This document shows positions 51,150 through 60,043 of a stretch of 64,000 bases of DNA, one piece after another (position 1 is the first letter of the stretch; each line of letters opens with the position of its first letter). This DNA comes from an uncultured Fluviicola sp. (GTDB taxonomy: Bacteria > Bacteroidota > Bacteroidia > Flavobacteriales > Crocinitomicaceae): positions 166,824 to 230,823 of the forward strand of contig NZ_CAMLDC010000007.1 of assembly GCF_946478805.1 (NCBI RefSeq), read 5' to 3'. A program made the translations under genes and the position numbers. Below the pieces are notes generated by a model. It saw only the letters and a list, made by a program, of their open reading frames with translations. It was not told where the DNA came from and did not search any database.

Positions 51150-51211
51150 GTCGTCTCGATACTTTCGCCTGACAGTTCGAGTGCGGAGCTGGCATTGAGG
51201 GACAAAAAACA

Positions 51212-51243
51212 AAAAAGCATCCAACTACCGCTGAATGCTTTTT
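51212..51243 (-). terminator. Terminator of the lamin-tail/CHU_C gene
   Basis: Stem AAAAAGCAT/ATGCTTTTT with a 14-base loop and T-rich tail on the minus strand. It resembles in sequence the hairpin at 54058-54087. Confidence 0.75.
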
Positions 51244-51257
51244 CTTTCGTTTCATCG

Positions 51258-53906
51258 CTACCTCAGCAAATTCACATGTCCCACAATACGATTCCGCAAA
51301 CCGTTAAGCGGAGTATATATGACCTCATAATTATACATTCCATCCGGGCATCTTTCCCCTTTGTATGTCCCATCCCATTGGAAATGTGGATCTGTCGAAT
51401 AAAAAAACGCTTCTCCCCATCGATTGAAAATCCGGATTTCAAACTCGGATATTCCGGTAGTTTGTGCTTCAAAATAGTTATTGTATTCGTTACCGTCAGG
51501 AGTAAACGTATTCGGGATATAAATGTAAGCTTCCTCCGGAATAACAAGTGTTCTCCAGGTTGTATACTTACATCCGTTCGTATCAGTTGCGGTTAGTAAT
51601 ACAAGATAGGCTCCTGGATTTTGATAGATGTGATTCGGATGCAGAACACCTTGCAAGATAGTTCCATCTCCGAAATCCCATTCATACGTCACGTTTTCCA
51701 TCTGCAGCAAGTTCTGGAACAGGACCGGCGATCCAACCGTTACCGGATTCGTTACGATTTGAAAAGCAAGCAAATCACTATATGGTATTTCAATCGTATG
51801 CGTCACGTCATGACTGCAGCCCAAAGTATCCGTTATCGTTAATATAACCGGGTAAGATCCCGGGTTTCCGAATTGAAAGGAATTAAGCGGTCCGCCTGTT
51901 TCTTCCATTCCTCCGAAATTCCAATCGTAGGTATAGGTAGTGTTTTTGGGATCCGCATCAACGTCCAATTTCCGGGTACAATCCAACACAAAATCAAACC
52001 CTGGGGTTATTTCCTCGGACAGGATATAAGTACCTTCCATGAAGTTGAAACAACCAAATTGATCTGTAAACTCGTACCTGATCGTGTACACACCCGGTTG
52101 CGCCTGATCCAGGTTCAATTGTCCTCCGATCACATTGTTACCTGAAAGAATTCCTCCTGCCGGTTGTGGTACCAGGGGGATAAATTCAGCTCCGGAGCAA
52201 TAAACGTTTTCCAGGTTCATAGACACTATCGGCAATTCATGAACTTCTATTGTCGCATTTCCGGTTCCTGCACATCCGTCACCATTTGTATAGGAATAAC
52301 TTAGGTTATGCACCCCTACACCATATATCTGGGGAGAAAAATTGAAGCCTGCATTCGCACCATCTATCTGTATTTGTCCGCCGGCAGGATTAACCTGGAT
52401 ATTCACCGGGTTAGCGTCAATACACAAATCAGTGGGAACTGTTATCTCGGCATCAGGAGCTTCAGAAACCACTTCAACAACAGTTGTTACCGAATTGGCG
52501 CAACCATTGATGTCTTCGTATTGATAAGTCAAATTAAAAGTTCCCGGTCCTGCCTGTGCGGGATGAAACTGGTTCTGGGAGACTCCCTGTCCGTTCAATT
52601 GTCCGCCGGCAGGAATTCCCTGAATGTTTGCATTCTGAATAGCTACACAATAGGGCGATTCGATGTTTATGAGATTCACTGCCGGTAATGCATGAATGGT
52701 AACTGTTTCAGTAATGCTATTGTTACATCCCATTTCATCAACATAGGTATATGTTATTCCGGAAATTCCAGCGCCAGCTATCTGTGGGCCAAAAATATTC
52801 CCAGAGACACCATTTCCGCTAAAAACACCGGTAGCTTGTCCTACAGGGACCGGCGTTGCCAATAAAGTTACAGCCGGATCATTTAAACAGAATTCATCCT
52901 GGACACTAAAGTTAAGTACCGGCTCAAAATCTTCAATTGTTACGGTGAATAACTGAACAGTTCCCGCTCCATCCGTTACCTGACAAGTATATGTTCCTTC
53001 ACAAAGTCCAACAGCAGTTTGAGTCGTTTGCTGTACCGGGCCACTCCAAGCAAAAGAATAGGGGATCATACCACCTGTAACATTGATCGTTGCTGATCCG
53101 GTACACATGACTCCTACAGGTTGCTGACAGGCTGCATTGCATGTGCCATAGGTAGGAGAGTGTAAAACATTATCCCACGTTCCACCATCCACCATTCTGG
53201 CATAGGTAATGCCATTTACCGGAGCAGCCGCAATCAGTAATTCTTCTTTCCGATTTGCTGGAATATTTACAAAGGAACTTAAAGCTGTTGGGGCAGTACA
53301 CCCATTTCCAGCTGTTGGTATACAGGGTTGATCAGCTATCATAGCACCGGTTCCCCAAGCAAAAGCATCCTGAGCAATGCCCGAATCATCGTAAACTGCC
53401 AACCAGCCACCTTGATTGGGAAGCCAAAACCGACCGTTTGAATTACAAATACCCGGATATGTGTGAGTGACTATTATTTCAACCGTGTTTCCCCCGTTCT
53501 GAACGAGCAAATTAGACGGAACTGCTGCTGCCTCTGCGCCCCGGATAATGCAGAATCCTCCCGGAGGAATGAGCGTACCGACAGGCAGCCGAAGAGCTCC
53601 TGCTCCCTCAACCGAACTGTTTCCAAGATAATAACAGGAAATGTCAGTCTGACATAAGTTCGGATTGTAAAGCTCTATCCACTCAGCACAATTCAAAAAT
53701 ATTCCTGTCCCATCAGTAGAGATACATCCGTCATAAGAATTCGGTGTTACCATTAGTTCATTGATCAGAATTGTCGGTCCATTATTATTACACGGATTAC
53801 CATTACAATTGGTATTAACGGTTTTGCTGAATGTAGCATTCATCTGTGCATCAATCTGATCAAAAAACACATTGAGAATCATCACGAATAGGAGCCATTT
53901 TTTCAT
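51258..53906 (-). CDS. Lamin-tail-domain CHU_C (T9SS type B) surface protein
   Basis: Secreted protein of 882 residues with a signal peptide (MKKWLLFVMILNVFFDQIDA). Residues about 45-200 form a lamin-tail domain (ILINELMVTP, AEWIELYNPN, LIPPGGFCIIRG), a module often linked to secreted nucleases and adhesins. An SprB-like repeat (about 255-325) and Ig-like repeats (GxFSGNGVSGNxFxPxxAGxG type, about 330-640) follow, then PKD domains (YDWNFGG; YEWDFGDG) and the type B sorting domain (IYIPNTFTPDGNEYNN, IFNRWGE, QWDGTYKG, GHVNLLR). Probably a surface or matrix protein. Confidence 0.88.
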   Translation of the reverse strand: MKKWLLFVMILNVFFDQIDAQMNATFSKTVNTNCNGNPCNNNGPTILINELMVTPNSYDGCISTDGTGIFLNCAEWIELYNPNLCQTDISCYYLGNSSVEGAGALRLPVGTLIPPGGFCIIRGAEAAAVPSNLLVQNGGNTVEIIVTHTYPGICNSNGRFWLPNQGGWLAVYDDSGIAQDAFAWGTGAMIADQPCIPTAGNGCTAPTALSSFVNIPANRKEELLIAAAPVNGITYARMVDGGTWDNVLHSPTYGTCNAACQQPVGVMCTGSATINVTGGMIPYSFAWSGPVQQTTQTAVGLCEGTYTCQVTDGAGTVQLFTVTIEDFEPVLNFSVQDEFCLNDPAVTLLATPVPVGQATGVFSGNGVSGNIFGPQIAGAGISGITYTYVDEMGCNNSITETVTIHALPAVNLINIESPYCVAIQNANIQGIPAGGQLNGQGVSQNQFHPAQAGPGTFNLTYQYEDINGCANSVTTVVEVVSEAPDAEITVPTDLCIDANPVNIQVNPAGGQIQIDGANAGFNFSPQIYGVGVHNLSYSYTNGDGCAGTGNATIEVHELPIVSMNLENVYCSGAEFIPLVPQPAGGILSGNNVIGGQLNLDQAQPGVYTIRYEFTDQFGCFNFMEGTYILSEEITPGFDFVLDCTRKLDVDADPKNTTYTYDWNFGGMEETGGPLNSFQFGNPGSYPVILTITDTLGCSHDVTHTIEIPYSDLLAFQIVTNPVTVGSPVLFQNLLQMENVTYEWDFGDGTILQGVLHPNHIYQNPGAYLVLLTATDTNGCKYTTWRTLVIPEEAYIYIPNTFTPDGNEYNNYFEAQTTGISEFEIRIFNRWGEAFFYSTDPHFQWDGTYKGERCPDGMYNYEVIYTPLNGLRNRIVGHVNLLR

Positions 53907-54057
53907 CAGTAGAATGCTTTATTATTACTACTAATAACACATTTATTTTGCAAACAGTTGCCCCTGAAACGTGGCTGTTGAGTGTTCTGTCGCAACCGTC
54001 AATCGATGTGTCGCAACTAACAGGTAATGTGAACCGGGTATTCCGCTTTAATGCAAG

Positions 54058-54087
54058 AAAAGCATCCAATTATTGATGAATGCTTTT
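54058..54087. terminator. Terminator hairpin downstream of the HEPN gene
   Basis: Stem AAAAGCAT/ATGCTTTT with a 14-base loop; T run strongest on the plus strand, but the only adjacent gene ending here is the minus-strand HEPN gene. Confidence 0.6.
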
Positions 54088-54146
54088 TTTGTGGAGAAGA
54101 ACGAACGGGAATGGAACCAATCATAGTTTCACTATAATTATCTTAA

Positions 54147-55481
54147 TTATTTCCTTTTTTTCTCATTGATTTGTGTGAGTAGCTGGATAAATGCTTTTTC
54201 TGGAACTTCTCTAATTATAAATTCCTCTTTAAAAAGTTTTTTAAAAGTTCTTTTAAATTCCTTACTATCTCTGAACTTTTTAAATAGGGGCCATTCCTGA
54301 TAATCTTCTTTTCCTAACTCCTCATCATTAGGTCCAATTTTGAGCATCAGTATTTCTGCACCCAAATAATCTTCCTGCAAAACAGCTACAGCAAGTTTAA
54401 ATTCATTTCCAATAGACCAGTCTTCATTTTTGAGAATCTTATCAGATTCTTCTTTATTACCCGAAAGATAACTTGCCAGTGCTTTATTAATAATGAGAGT
54501 CTTTTTCATCTCATCATTTCCATTTTTTGGAATTGTTTCTGTTGCAAATCGAAGTAATTCTATTGCGATATCATAGTAGCCGCTAACAATTAAATCATAA
54601 CAAATATTATTGATGTTCTTGTCTGCTTCAATTATTCTATGAGGCAAAAATTTCCTCCATAATACTTGTCCCAATTTAACTCCCACATCAAAAATAGCAT
54701 GGAATCCATTTTGAAAATACATCGGATCAACATCTAACTGTTCGTTTATTTGGATTTTGTCAATCCCTTTAACTCCGTGTTTTTTGCATATTTCAACATA
54801 TTGTCTAGATACGATACCATTACAATGAACAAACAAATTTCTTCTTTCCGTAACTTCAATAAAATTTGATAGCGTTGGTAAATTCTTTGTTAGAACAAAA
54901 TTATTTCCATTAAATTTTGAAATTCTTTTCTCCAAAGTTTTAAGCTGTTCAAAATGACTATCTCTTAGAAGGGATTCAACTTCCTTTTCGATGATAAAGT
55001 CTTTTAATTCTTCTAAATCTGAAAATTTCAATATTTCTTGAATATCCATCTCTCTTTCAAGGGAGTTGATTAATTCAGGTTTTGCTTCAAATAAAGATCT
55101 ATATAACTCACCAATGAAGGCATCATACTGACTAACTAATGCGACAACAAAAGTTCTTGGAAGAATATTTAGTGCAGCTTCTGCACTTCTCATTTCATCA
55201 CTAAGCTGATTGAATTTATTAAATTCATTAACAGGGATCTTGAAGCTTGTTTCATCATTTTTATCAGAAGAATTGTCATCAATAAATTTATCTAATTTTT
55301 TAGATGAACTCATATACTTTATTTGAGTTAATCCTAATATCAATGGGAGAGACTCTGCTAATGCATCAATTTCTAAGATAAAGTTGTCGATCGCGGACTC
55401 GAATAGTTCAAAATCTTCAATCTCTTCTATTATAGGCTCTTTTATCTCTTCAATATTCTTATTTTGTTTCTTTTCTTTCAT
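54147..55481 (-). CDS. HEPN-domain protein (MAE_28990-like), possible RNase or defence gene
   Basis: A 444-residue, almost wholly helical protein without signal or TM segments. Residues about 95-235 resemble the large HEPN domains of MAE_28990/MAE_18760-type proteins: LPRTFVVALVSQYDAFIGELYRSLF near the start and RRNLFVHCNG, which contains the HEPN catalytic R-N-x3-H motif (R214 to H219). The C-terminal half (about 270-440) has helical-repeat character. Many HEPN proteins are RNases in toxin-antitoxin or abortive-infection systems; no MNT antitoxin is adjacent. The gene is visibly more AT-rich than its neighbours and sits next to a tRNA gene, suggesting transfer. Confidence 0.65.
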   Translation of the reverse strand: MKEKKQNKNIEEIKEPIIEEIEDFELFESAIDNFILEIDALAESLPLILGLTQIKYMSSSKKLDKFIDDNSSDKNDETSFKIPVNEFNKFNQLSDEMRSAEAALNILPRTFVVALVSQYDAFIGELYRSLFEAKPELINSLEREMDIQEILKFSDLEELKDFIIEKEVESLLRDSHFEQLKTLEKRISKFNGNNFVLTKNLPTLSNFIEVTERRNLFVHCNGIVSRQYVEICKKHGVKGIDKIQINEQLDVDPMYFQNGFHAIFDVGVKLGQVLWRKFLPHRIIEADKNINNICYDLIVSGYYDIAIELLRFATETIPKNGNDEMKKTLIINKALASYLSGNKEESDKILKNEDWSIGNEFKLAVAVLQEDYLGAEILMLKIGPNDEELGKEDYQEWPLFKKFRDSKEFKRTFKKLFKEEFIIREVPEKAFIQLLTQINEKKRK

Positions 55482-55658
55482 TTCAGTAATAGCGTTATGT
55501 TAAGTCCCCAATACTACCAAAAAAAATCTGAAATACAACACTTTTCGAGCAACAGGGAATCGAACCGCGGTAAATTTGGAAAAACTGAGTAATATCTGCT
55601 ACTCGCGGAGGTCTTAGGTATGTCACCCTCCTTAATCCTCCCTCAAGGGAGGAAACAA

Positions 55659-55688
55659 AAAAGCCTTGACAAAACTGCCAAGGCTTTT
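55659..55688 (-). terminator. Terminator of the tRNA gene
   Basis: A 10-bp stem AAAAGCCTTG/CAAGGCTTTT followed by T6 on the minus strand, directly after the tRNA 3' end. Confidence 0.85.
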
Positions 55689-55695
55689 CTTTTTG

Positions 55696-55769
55696 TGGTC
55701 CCACTTGGGATCGAACCAAGCACCTACTGATTATGAGTCAGTTGCTCTAACCGACTGAGCTATAGGACC
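55696..55769 (-). tRNA. tRNA with CAU anticodon (Met, or Ile2 after lysidine modification)
   Basis: A 74-base cloverleaf: acceptor GGTCCTA/TGGGACC (one wobble pair), discriminator A, D-arm GCTC...GAGC, anticodon stem ACTGA/TCAGT with loop CTCATAA (anticodon CAT), variable AGGTG, T-arm CTTGG-TTCGATC-CCAAG. No encoded CCA (the next bases are CA). Elongator Met versus lysidine-type Ile cannot be decided by reading alone. Confidence 0.92.
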
Positions 55770-55872
55770 GCACTACTATTTTAAAATCTCCGCTGATCTG
55801 GAGCAATTAGATGGGTGCAAATATACTATTTCTATCGAATTTCAAATCGAAAACCTGAAAAGTCAAGGAAAT

Positions 55873-56910
55873 TTATCCGCGGATACTATTCTTTGAAAGC
55901 GGCTTTGACAAGGGGCGTAAACGAATGAATTGCAGGAACAGAATGCCGAATAAAACAGTAGCACACAATAAATGAGATACTTGCACGAATCCGGGCATAT
56001 CGGCATAAGCCAATAAAACTCCACCGACCAATTCGATCACCAAGACTAAAAATGCCCAATAGACGGATTTCACTTTGTCCGTTTTGTAGTTCAGGAACAC
56101 CAATAGGACCATCATTACCAATACTGCCCAGGAGAACGAACGGTGAATGAAAAATGCCCATCCGAACCGGCTTGTCCAGGAATCCCTTCCCAATCCTTGC
56201 TGTGTCAACTGATCGATGTATTCGCGCACTTGCGTTCCCAAAAACATTTGGTAGGCTGTAATTGCCAGAATGATCCCGATCAGCCATTTCATCGCAACCG
56301 GTAAATTCAACGTTTTCTGTTGGATAGGGCTGATTCTCCGGATTAACAGCAATTGGAGACAAACAACCAATAGTGCCAGGAACATGTGTACAGTAATGGT
56401 CCATGGAACCAGGTTGGTTGCCACGACAATCGAACCGAACCATCCGTTTAATCCGATCGCTACCAGGTTGATGAATGAAAGCCAAACAAATCTCCGGTCT
56501 TTCCGATATTTCCAGAATCCCCAGAGGAAAATGATCAATACACCATTTCCGGCAAGAAAACCGACCAAGCGGTTTCCATATTCTGTCCAGGTGCGCTGAG
56601 CATTAAACGGTTCCTCTTCATAAGTTCTGGGATCCTTCTTGATTTTCTCCGCTGTTTCCTTCATTCCAAGCATGGAAAGGAATTTGGCAAACTTTTCCAC
56701 TTTCGCGACACGTTTTTCACCGTAAACTTCCCGGTAATCCTTAGGTAATTGTGCTTCACTGGTAGGAGGAACCCATGTTCCGAAGCACTTCGGCCAATCC
56801 GGGCATCCCATCCCACTTCCTGAAGTACGAACGACACTTCCGGCAATAATTACCAAAAAGATGAAGACCAATGTGATCCAGTTTAACCGGATAAACCCTT
56901 TTGAAAACAT
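55873..56910 (-). CDS. ctaA: Haem A synthase, COX15/CtaA family
   Basis: Inner-membrane enzyme of 345 residues that oxidises the C8 methyl of haem O to the formyl group of haem A for cytochrome oxidase. TM1 (about 8-25) is followed by the diagnostic VVRTSGSGMGCPDWPKCFG with its cysteines; EEPFNAQRTWTEYGNRLVG, a conserved N-terminal-half motif, HMFLALLVV and the C-terminal-half HRSFSW and HLLCATVLF carry the haem-ligand histidines. About eight TM helices. No other cytochrome oxidase genes are in the window. Confidence 0.93.
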   Translation of the reverse strand: MFSKGFIRLNWITLVFIFLVIIAGSVVRTSGSGMGCPDWPKCFGTWVPPTSEAQLPKDYREVYGEKRVAKVEKFAKFLSMLGMKETAEKIKKDPRTYEEEPFNAQRTWTEYGNRLVGFLAGNGVLIIFLWGFWKYRKDRRFVWLSFINLVAIGLNGWFGSIVVATNLVPWTITVHMFLALLVVCLQLLLIRRISPIQQKTLNLPVAMKWLIGIILAITAYQMFLGTQVREYIDQLTQQGLGRDSWTSRFGWAFFIHRSFSWAVLVMMVLLVFLNYKTDKVKSVYWAFLVLVIELVGGVLLAYADMPGFVQVSHLLCATVLFGILFLQFIRLRPLSKPLSKNSIRG

Positions 56911-57003
56911 AATCGCTATTTGAGCCCTAAAATTAGGTATAAAAGACGCTGGTAAATAATGAGCGAGATCATTTTTTGAATAGAATATCTATTTCAAAGC
57001 AAA

Positions 57004-57336
57004 CTACATCTTCGCCTTTTCAGCAAAGTGAATACTCAACTGAATACTTATTGCAGCTATCCCGATAAAGAAAACAACCAGTCCCATGATTGTTTTGGAA
57101 GTGATCTTACTCGCCCTGAAAAGGAGATAGCCGATAAGCAAGTTTGCCAATGCCCATAAAACATTTGTCAAGGGCGAGGAAAGTCCTATGCCTGGTGGGT
57201 CTGCGAAAGGAGTGGGGAATGGGTTTCCTGAAACCCCGTTTACAAAATGCGGAATGACGTTCGCAAGAAAAGTACCTGCAAAGAATGCAGAAATGTAATG
57301 ATACCATTTCAGTTTTGGTGTATGTGTGTTTTCCAT
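57004..57336 (-). CDS. Small membrane protein, unknown function
   Basis: A 110-residue protein with three predicted TM helices (about 10-28, 57-72, 80-103) and a Pro/Gly-rich loop (GNPFPTPFADPPGIG). No family recognised beyond general similarity to small Bacteroidota membrane proteins. Monocistronic between the haem A synthase and BlaR genes. Confidence 0.6.
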   Translation of the reverse strand: MENTHTPKLKWYHYISAFFAGTFLANVIPHFVNGVSGNPFPTPFADPPGIGLSSPLTNVLWALANLLIGYLLFRASKITSKTIMGLVVFFIGIAAISIQLSIHFAEKAKM

Positions 57337-57480
57337 TCGATTAAAGATTTATGATCCGATAATATTATCCAAACATCCTGTAGGATCCAAATCAGGCAAT
57401 GTTAAAAATGGGATATTTCAATTTTTAAAATAGAAGATGTCTAAATCGTCCCAAGTATCAGGACGTATGTGAAAAACAAA

Positions 57481-57504
57481 AAGCCAATTCTTTCGAATCG
57501 GCTT
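57481..57504 (-). terminator. Terminator of the BlaI-BlaR operon
   Basis: Stem AAGCC-ATTC/GAAT-GGCTT with one mismatch and a TTTC loop, followed by a T-rich tail on the minus strand. Confidence 0.7.
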
Positions 57505-57529
57505 TATCAGGATTTAGGGTTACTTTCTT

Positions 57530-58924
57530 TTACAATTTAAACGATACCGGCAATACCATCTCAGCATCCACTTTTTTACCGTTCTTTTCCCCGGGAATCC
57601 AGTTCGGCATAGCAGAAATGACGCGCAATGCTTCATTGTCCAGTTCTTTACTGACGCCGCGTCTGATGGCTGACTTACTAACCTTTCCGTCTTTTGTCAC
57701 TATGAACGATACAAAGACCTTTCCGGTTGTTTTTGTAGCGACAGCAGTTTCCGGGTAGCGGAGATTAGTGATCAGGTAGTTGGTCATCGCTTCCGTTCCA
57801 CCCGGATATTCGGGTAATTTGTCCACTTCGGCTTCCTGCGTTAAGGTTTTTGTGTCCATTGTCTGCAATTTGGTGGAGATTTCCGGTATTTCTTCGACAG
57901 GAGGAAGAAATTGAACCTTTTTTTCGTCCGTTGTTGACTCTGTTTCGAGACCAGTACCAGGAATTTCTTCGAAGTGTTCCGTTTTTTTACTTAGAATTTC
58001 GTCAGCTTTAGCTTCCTTTGACCCGGATTTCAATGTTGAACTTTCCTTCGTTACTTGTTTTTCCCGGATTGTGCCATTCGCCCCGGTAAAGGAGATCAAG
58101 GTCATTCCGCCGGCAATGATGGGTAGGGCCAGTGCTGCAACCAACACTTTTTTTGAATTTTTTTTCATGATTTTGATGCGTTTAATCAGCGTGAGCTTCG
58201 TCATGAACTGATTGGTGAATAAATATGAGGATGAACTAGTTCCTAATGAATACGCCAGCAGGAATTCCATGTAGCCGACGCAGTATTTGTTGTACATGAT
58301 CCGATCCACTTCAAATTCGTGGATATGGACCAATTCTTTTTTCATGAGCAGCAATATCGGGTTGAACCAGGACAAACAATGAATTGCTTCGAGAAACAGG
58401 CGGTCTGCCGAATGCCATTTTTGAGCGTGTACTTTTTCGTGCTGGAAAATAATGGAGCGATCGTGTTCCGAAAGTCCGCTTGGCAACTGGATGAGACGAA
58501 AGAAAGAGGAGGGAGCTTCATCCGGTAATTCGATCAGTGTAAACCCTTCTTCTTTTGACCGGTTTGCCTGTAAGAATAAGCGAATTACCTTGTAAAGGTT
58601 AAAGAACATCCAAACGGAAAGGATTCCGACTCCCAACCAATAAGTGATCTCCAGCAAGGAGGAGTAATCAAAAACCGTTGGAACTGCTTGTTTTGGCCTG
58701 ATTTCGACAGCTTCCAATTCGAATACCGGAATATGATAGCTCCACGATGATTTGGAAACTGCTCCGTGCTTCAGCCAAATTGCTCCGATTGACAGTACGG
58801 GAATTGAAAGCAGGGAGAAACGCTGCCATCCGAACGGAAGATAACGTTGGATGATTTTGAAAATACCGAACAACAAGGTGATCAGTACATTCACTTCGAA
58901 AATGATCCACAGATAATTAGTCAT
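57530..58924 (-). CDS. BlaR1-type M56 peptidase fused to a TonB C-terminal domain
   Basis: Inner-membrane protein of 464 residues. The start at 58924 overlaps the BlaI gene by eight bases. TM helices lie at about 5-22, 27-45, 80-105 and 258-278; the zinc peptidase motif HEKVH (in FQHEKVHAQKWH) sits in the cytoplasmic loop, with the downstream glutamate in EAIHCLSWFNP. After a flexible region (about 285-365) comes a TonB C-terminal domain (LPEYPGGTEAMTNYLITNLRYPETA ... MVLPVSFKL). In BlaR1 the outside part is a beta-lactam sensor; here a TonB domain replaces it, so the signal is probably different. It should cleave or release BlaI. Confidence 0.88.
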   Translation of the reverse strand: MTNYLWIIFEVNVLITLLFGIFKIIQRYLPFGWQRFSLLSIPVLSIGAIWLKHGAVSKSSWSYHIPVFELEAVEIRPKQAVPTVFDYSSLLEITYWLGVGILSVWMFFNLYKVIRLFLQANRSKEEGFTLIELPDEAPSSFFRLIQLPSGLSEHDRSIIFQHEKVHAQKWHSADRLFLEAIHCLSWFNPILLLMKKELVHIHEFEVDRIMYNKYCVGYMEFLLAYSLGTSSSSYLFTNQFMTKLTLIKRIKIMKKNSKKVLVAALALPIIAGGMTLISFTGANGTIREKQVTKESSTLKSGSKEAKADEILSKKTEHFEEIPGTGLETESTTDEKKVQFLPPVEEIPEISTKLQTMDTKTLTQEAEVDKLPEYPGGTEAMTNYLITNLRYPETAVATKTTGKVFVSFIVTKDGKVSKSAIRRGVSKELDNEALRVISAMPNWIPGEKNGKKVDAEMVLPVSFKL

Positions 58925-59285
58925 GGCGTTCGTTTTTGATGATTTCCAATAATTCATTCAAATCCTGGAGATCAAGGTTGTTTTCTTTCATGAAAAAGGA
59001 AAGCAGTTTTGCATTCGAATTCCCGAAGTAATTTTCCTTTAGGGATTGGATGCGTTGGGCAGAATAGGCTTCTTTGGTTAGCATCGGGTAATATTCATTG
59101 GATTTTCCATACGTTTTGAACTCCACAAATCCTTTCTGAACCAATACACGGATTACTGTCAGTACCGTATTATAAGCGGGTCTCGGTTCTTCCAATTGCT
59201 CGTGGATATCCTTTGCAAATCCTTTTCCAACCGACCAAATGGCCTGCATGATCTGTTCTTCTGCTTTTGTTAATTCCTTTTTCAT
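58917..59285 (-). CDS. BlaI/MecI/CopY-family repressor
   Basis: Winged-helix repressor of 122 residues. LTKAEEQIMQAIWSVGKGFAKDIHEQL and PAYNTVLTVIRVLVQKGFVEFKTYGKSNEYYPML give the HTH and wing; the C-terminal helical region (YFGNSNAKLLSFFMKENNLD) is the dimerisation part that BlaR-type proteases inactivate. Overlap with the M56 gene and a palindromic region 30 bases upstream point to an autoregulated operon. Confidence 0.9.
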   Translation of the reverse strand: MKKELTKAEEQIMQAIWSVGKGFAKDIHEQLEEPRPAYNTVLTVIRVLVQKGFVEFKTYGKSNEYYPMLTKEAYSAQRIQSLKENYFGNSNAKLLSFFMKENNLDLQDLNELLEIIKNERHD

Positions 59286-59296
59286 AAGGCAATGAT

Positions 59297-59344
59297 ATAA
59301 TTACTTTTCTAATTATACAACTATATTTATAAATATAAATGTAT
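59297..59344. promoter_or_regulatory. Palindromic operator region upstream of blaI-like gene
   Basis: A 30-bp near-perfect palindrome (59315-59344) consists of ATACA...TGTAT around a 16-bp perfect core TATATTTATAAATATA; only two base pairs fail. A second dyad, ATAATTA-N6-TAATTAT, spans 59297-59316. TACA/TGTA halves recall known BlaI/MecI operators. It lies 12-59 bases upstream of the repressor start and upstream of the divergent Crp/Fnr gene. Confidence 0.65.
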
Positions 59345-59398
59345 TAATTTTTGTTTTCCCTTATATTTCCTAGCTTTAAACGTTGAAAAAAAATAAGA

Positions 59399-59974
59399 AT
59401 GAACGAACTGGAAAAGAATATTGCTGCACTTTTTGAAGTTAAAGCCGCTGATTTGAAGATTATCTGTTCATTTTTCCGGCCAATTCAATTGAATAAAGGG
59501 GAGTATTTTTTCAAGGAGAACGGCTACTCGAATCAAATGGGATTTGTGGAATCCGGAATCCTTCGTGAATGGGTCAACCTTCCTGATAAAGAAGTGACCA
59601 AATGGATTGCCACGCCAGGTTATTTCATTACCGACCTTTCCAGTTTTTTATTTGAAAAACCATCCAAATCAGCGCTTCAGGCCTTAACAGACTGCAAGAT
59701 CCAGGTCATTAGCAAAGAGGATTATAGTAATATGGGGAAGACCATTCCGTCCTGGCATGTAGTAGAGAAGCTTTTTATGGCAAAATGTTTTTCTACGATG
59801 GGAGACCGTATCCTGACCTATATTTCCCTGTCAGCTGAGGAACGATATAATCAATTGTGGAATTCTAACAAGGAGTTGTTTAACCAGGTTCCCTTGCAGT
59901 ATTTGGCTTCCATGCTTGGAATGACTCCTGAAACGTTCAGCAGGCTGCGTAAAAAAAGCACTTCCATTTCTTGA
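59399..59974 (+). CDS. Crp/Fnr-family transcriptional regulator
   Basis: A 191-residue regulator with a cyclic-nucleotide-binding beta-barrel (LNKGEYFFKENGYSNQMGFVESGILREW) and a C-terminal HTH (VPLQYLASMLGMTPETFSRLRKK). There is no Fe-S cysteine cluster. This is the Bacteroidota 'cyclic-nucleotide-binding, short HTH' type, whose effectors are mostly unknown. Directly upstream of the SRPBCC gene (69 bases), which it might control, and divergent from BlaI. Confidence 0.85.
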   Translation: MNELEKNIAALFEVKAADLKIICSFFRPIQLNKGEYFFKENGYSNQMGFVESGILREWVNLPDKEVTKWIATPGYFITDLSSFLFEKPSKSALQALTDCKIQVISKEDYSNMGKTIPSWHVVEKLFMAKCFSTMGDRILTYISLSAEERYNQLWNSNKELFNQVPLQYLASMLGMTPETFSRLRKKSTSIS

Positions 59975-60043
59975 TATTTGTCAAGAGGGGGTTCGGCTAT
60001 TTCATCGAACTTTGATTTATCAAATAATCAAAATTCAAATCAG

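Noticed and set aside
55495..55719. 74-codon minus-strand frame covering the tRNA 3' end
   Set aside because: Overlaps a real tRNA and its terminator; composition not protein-like.
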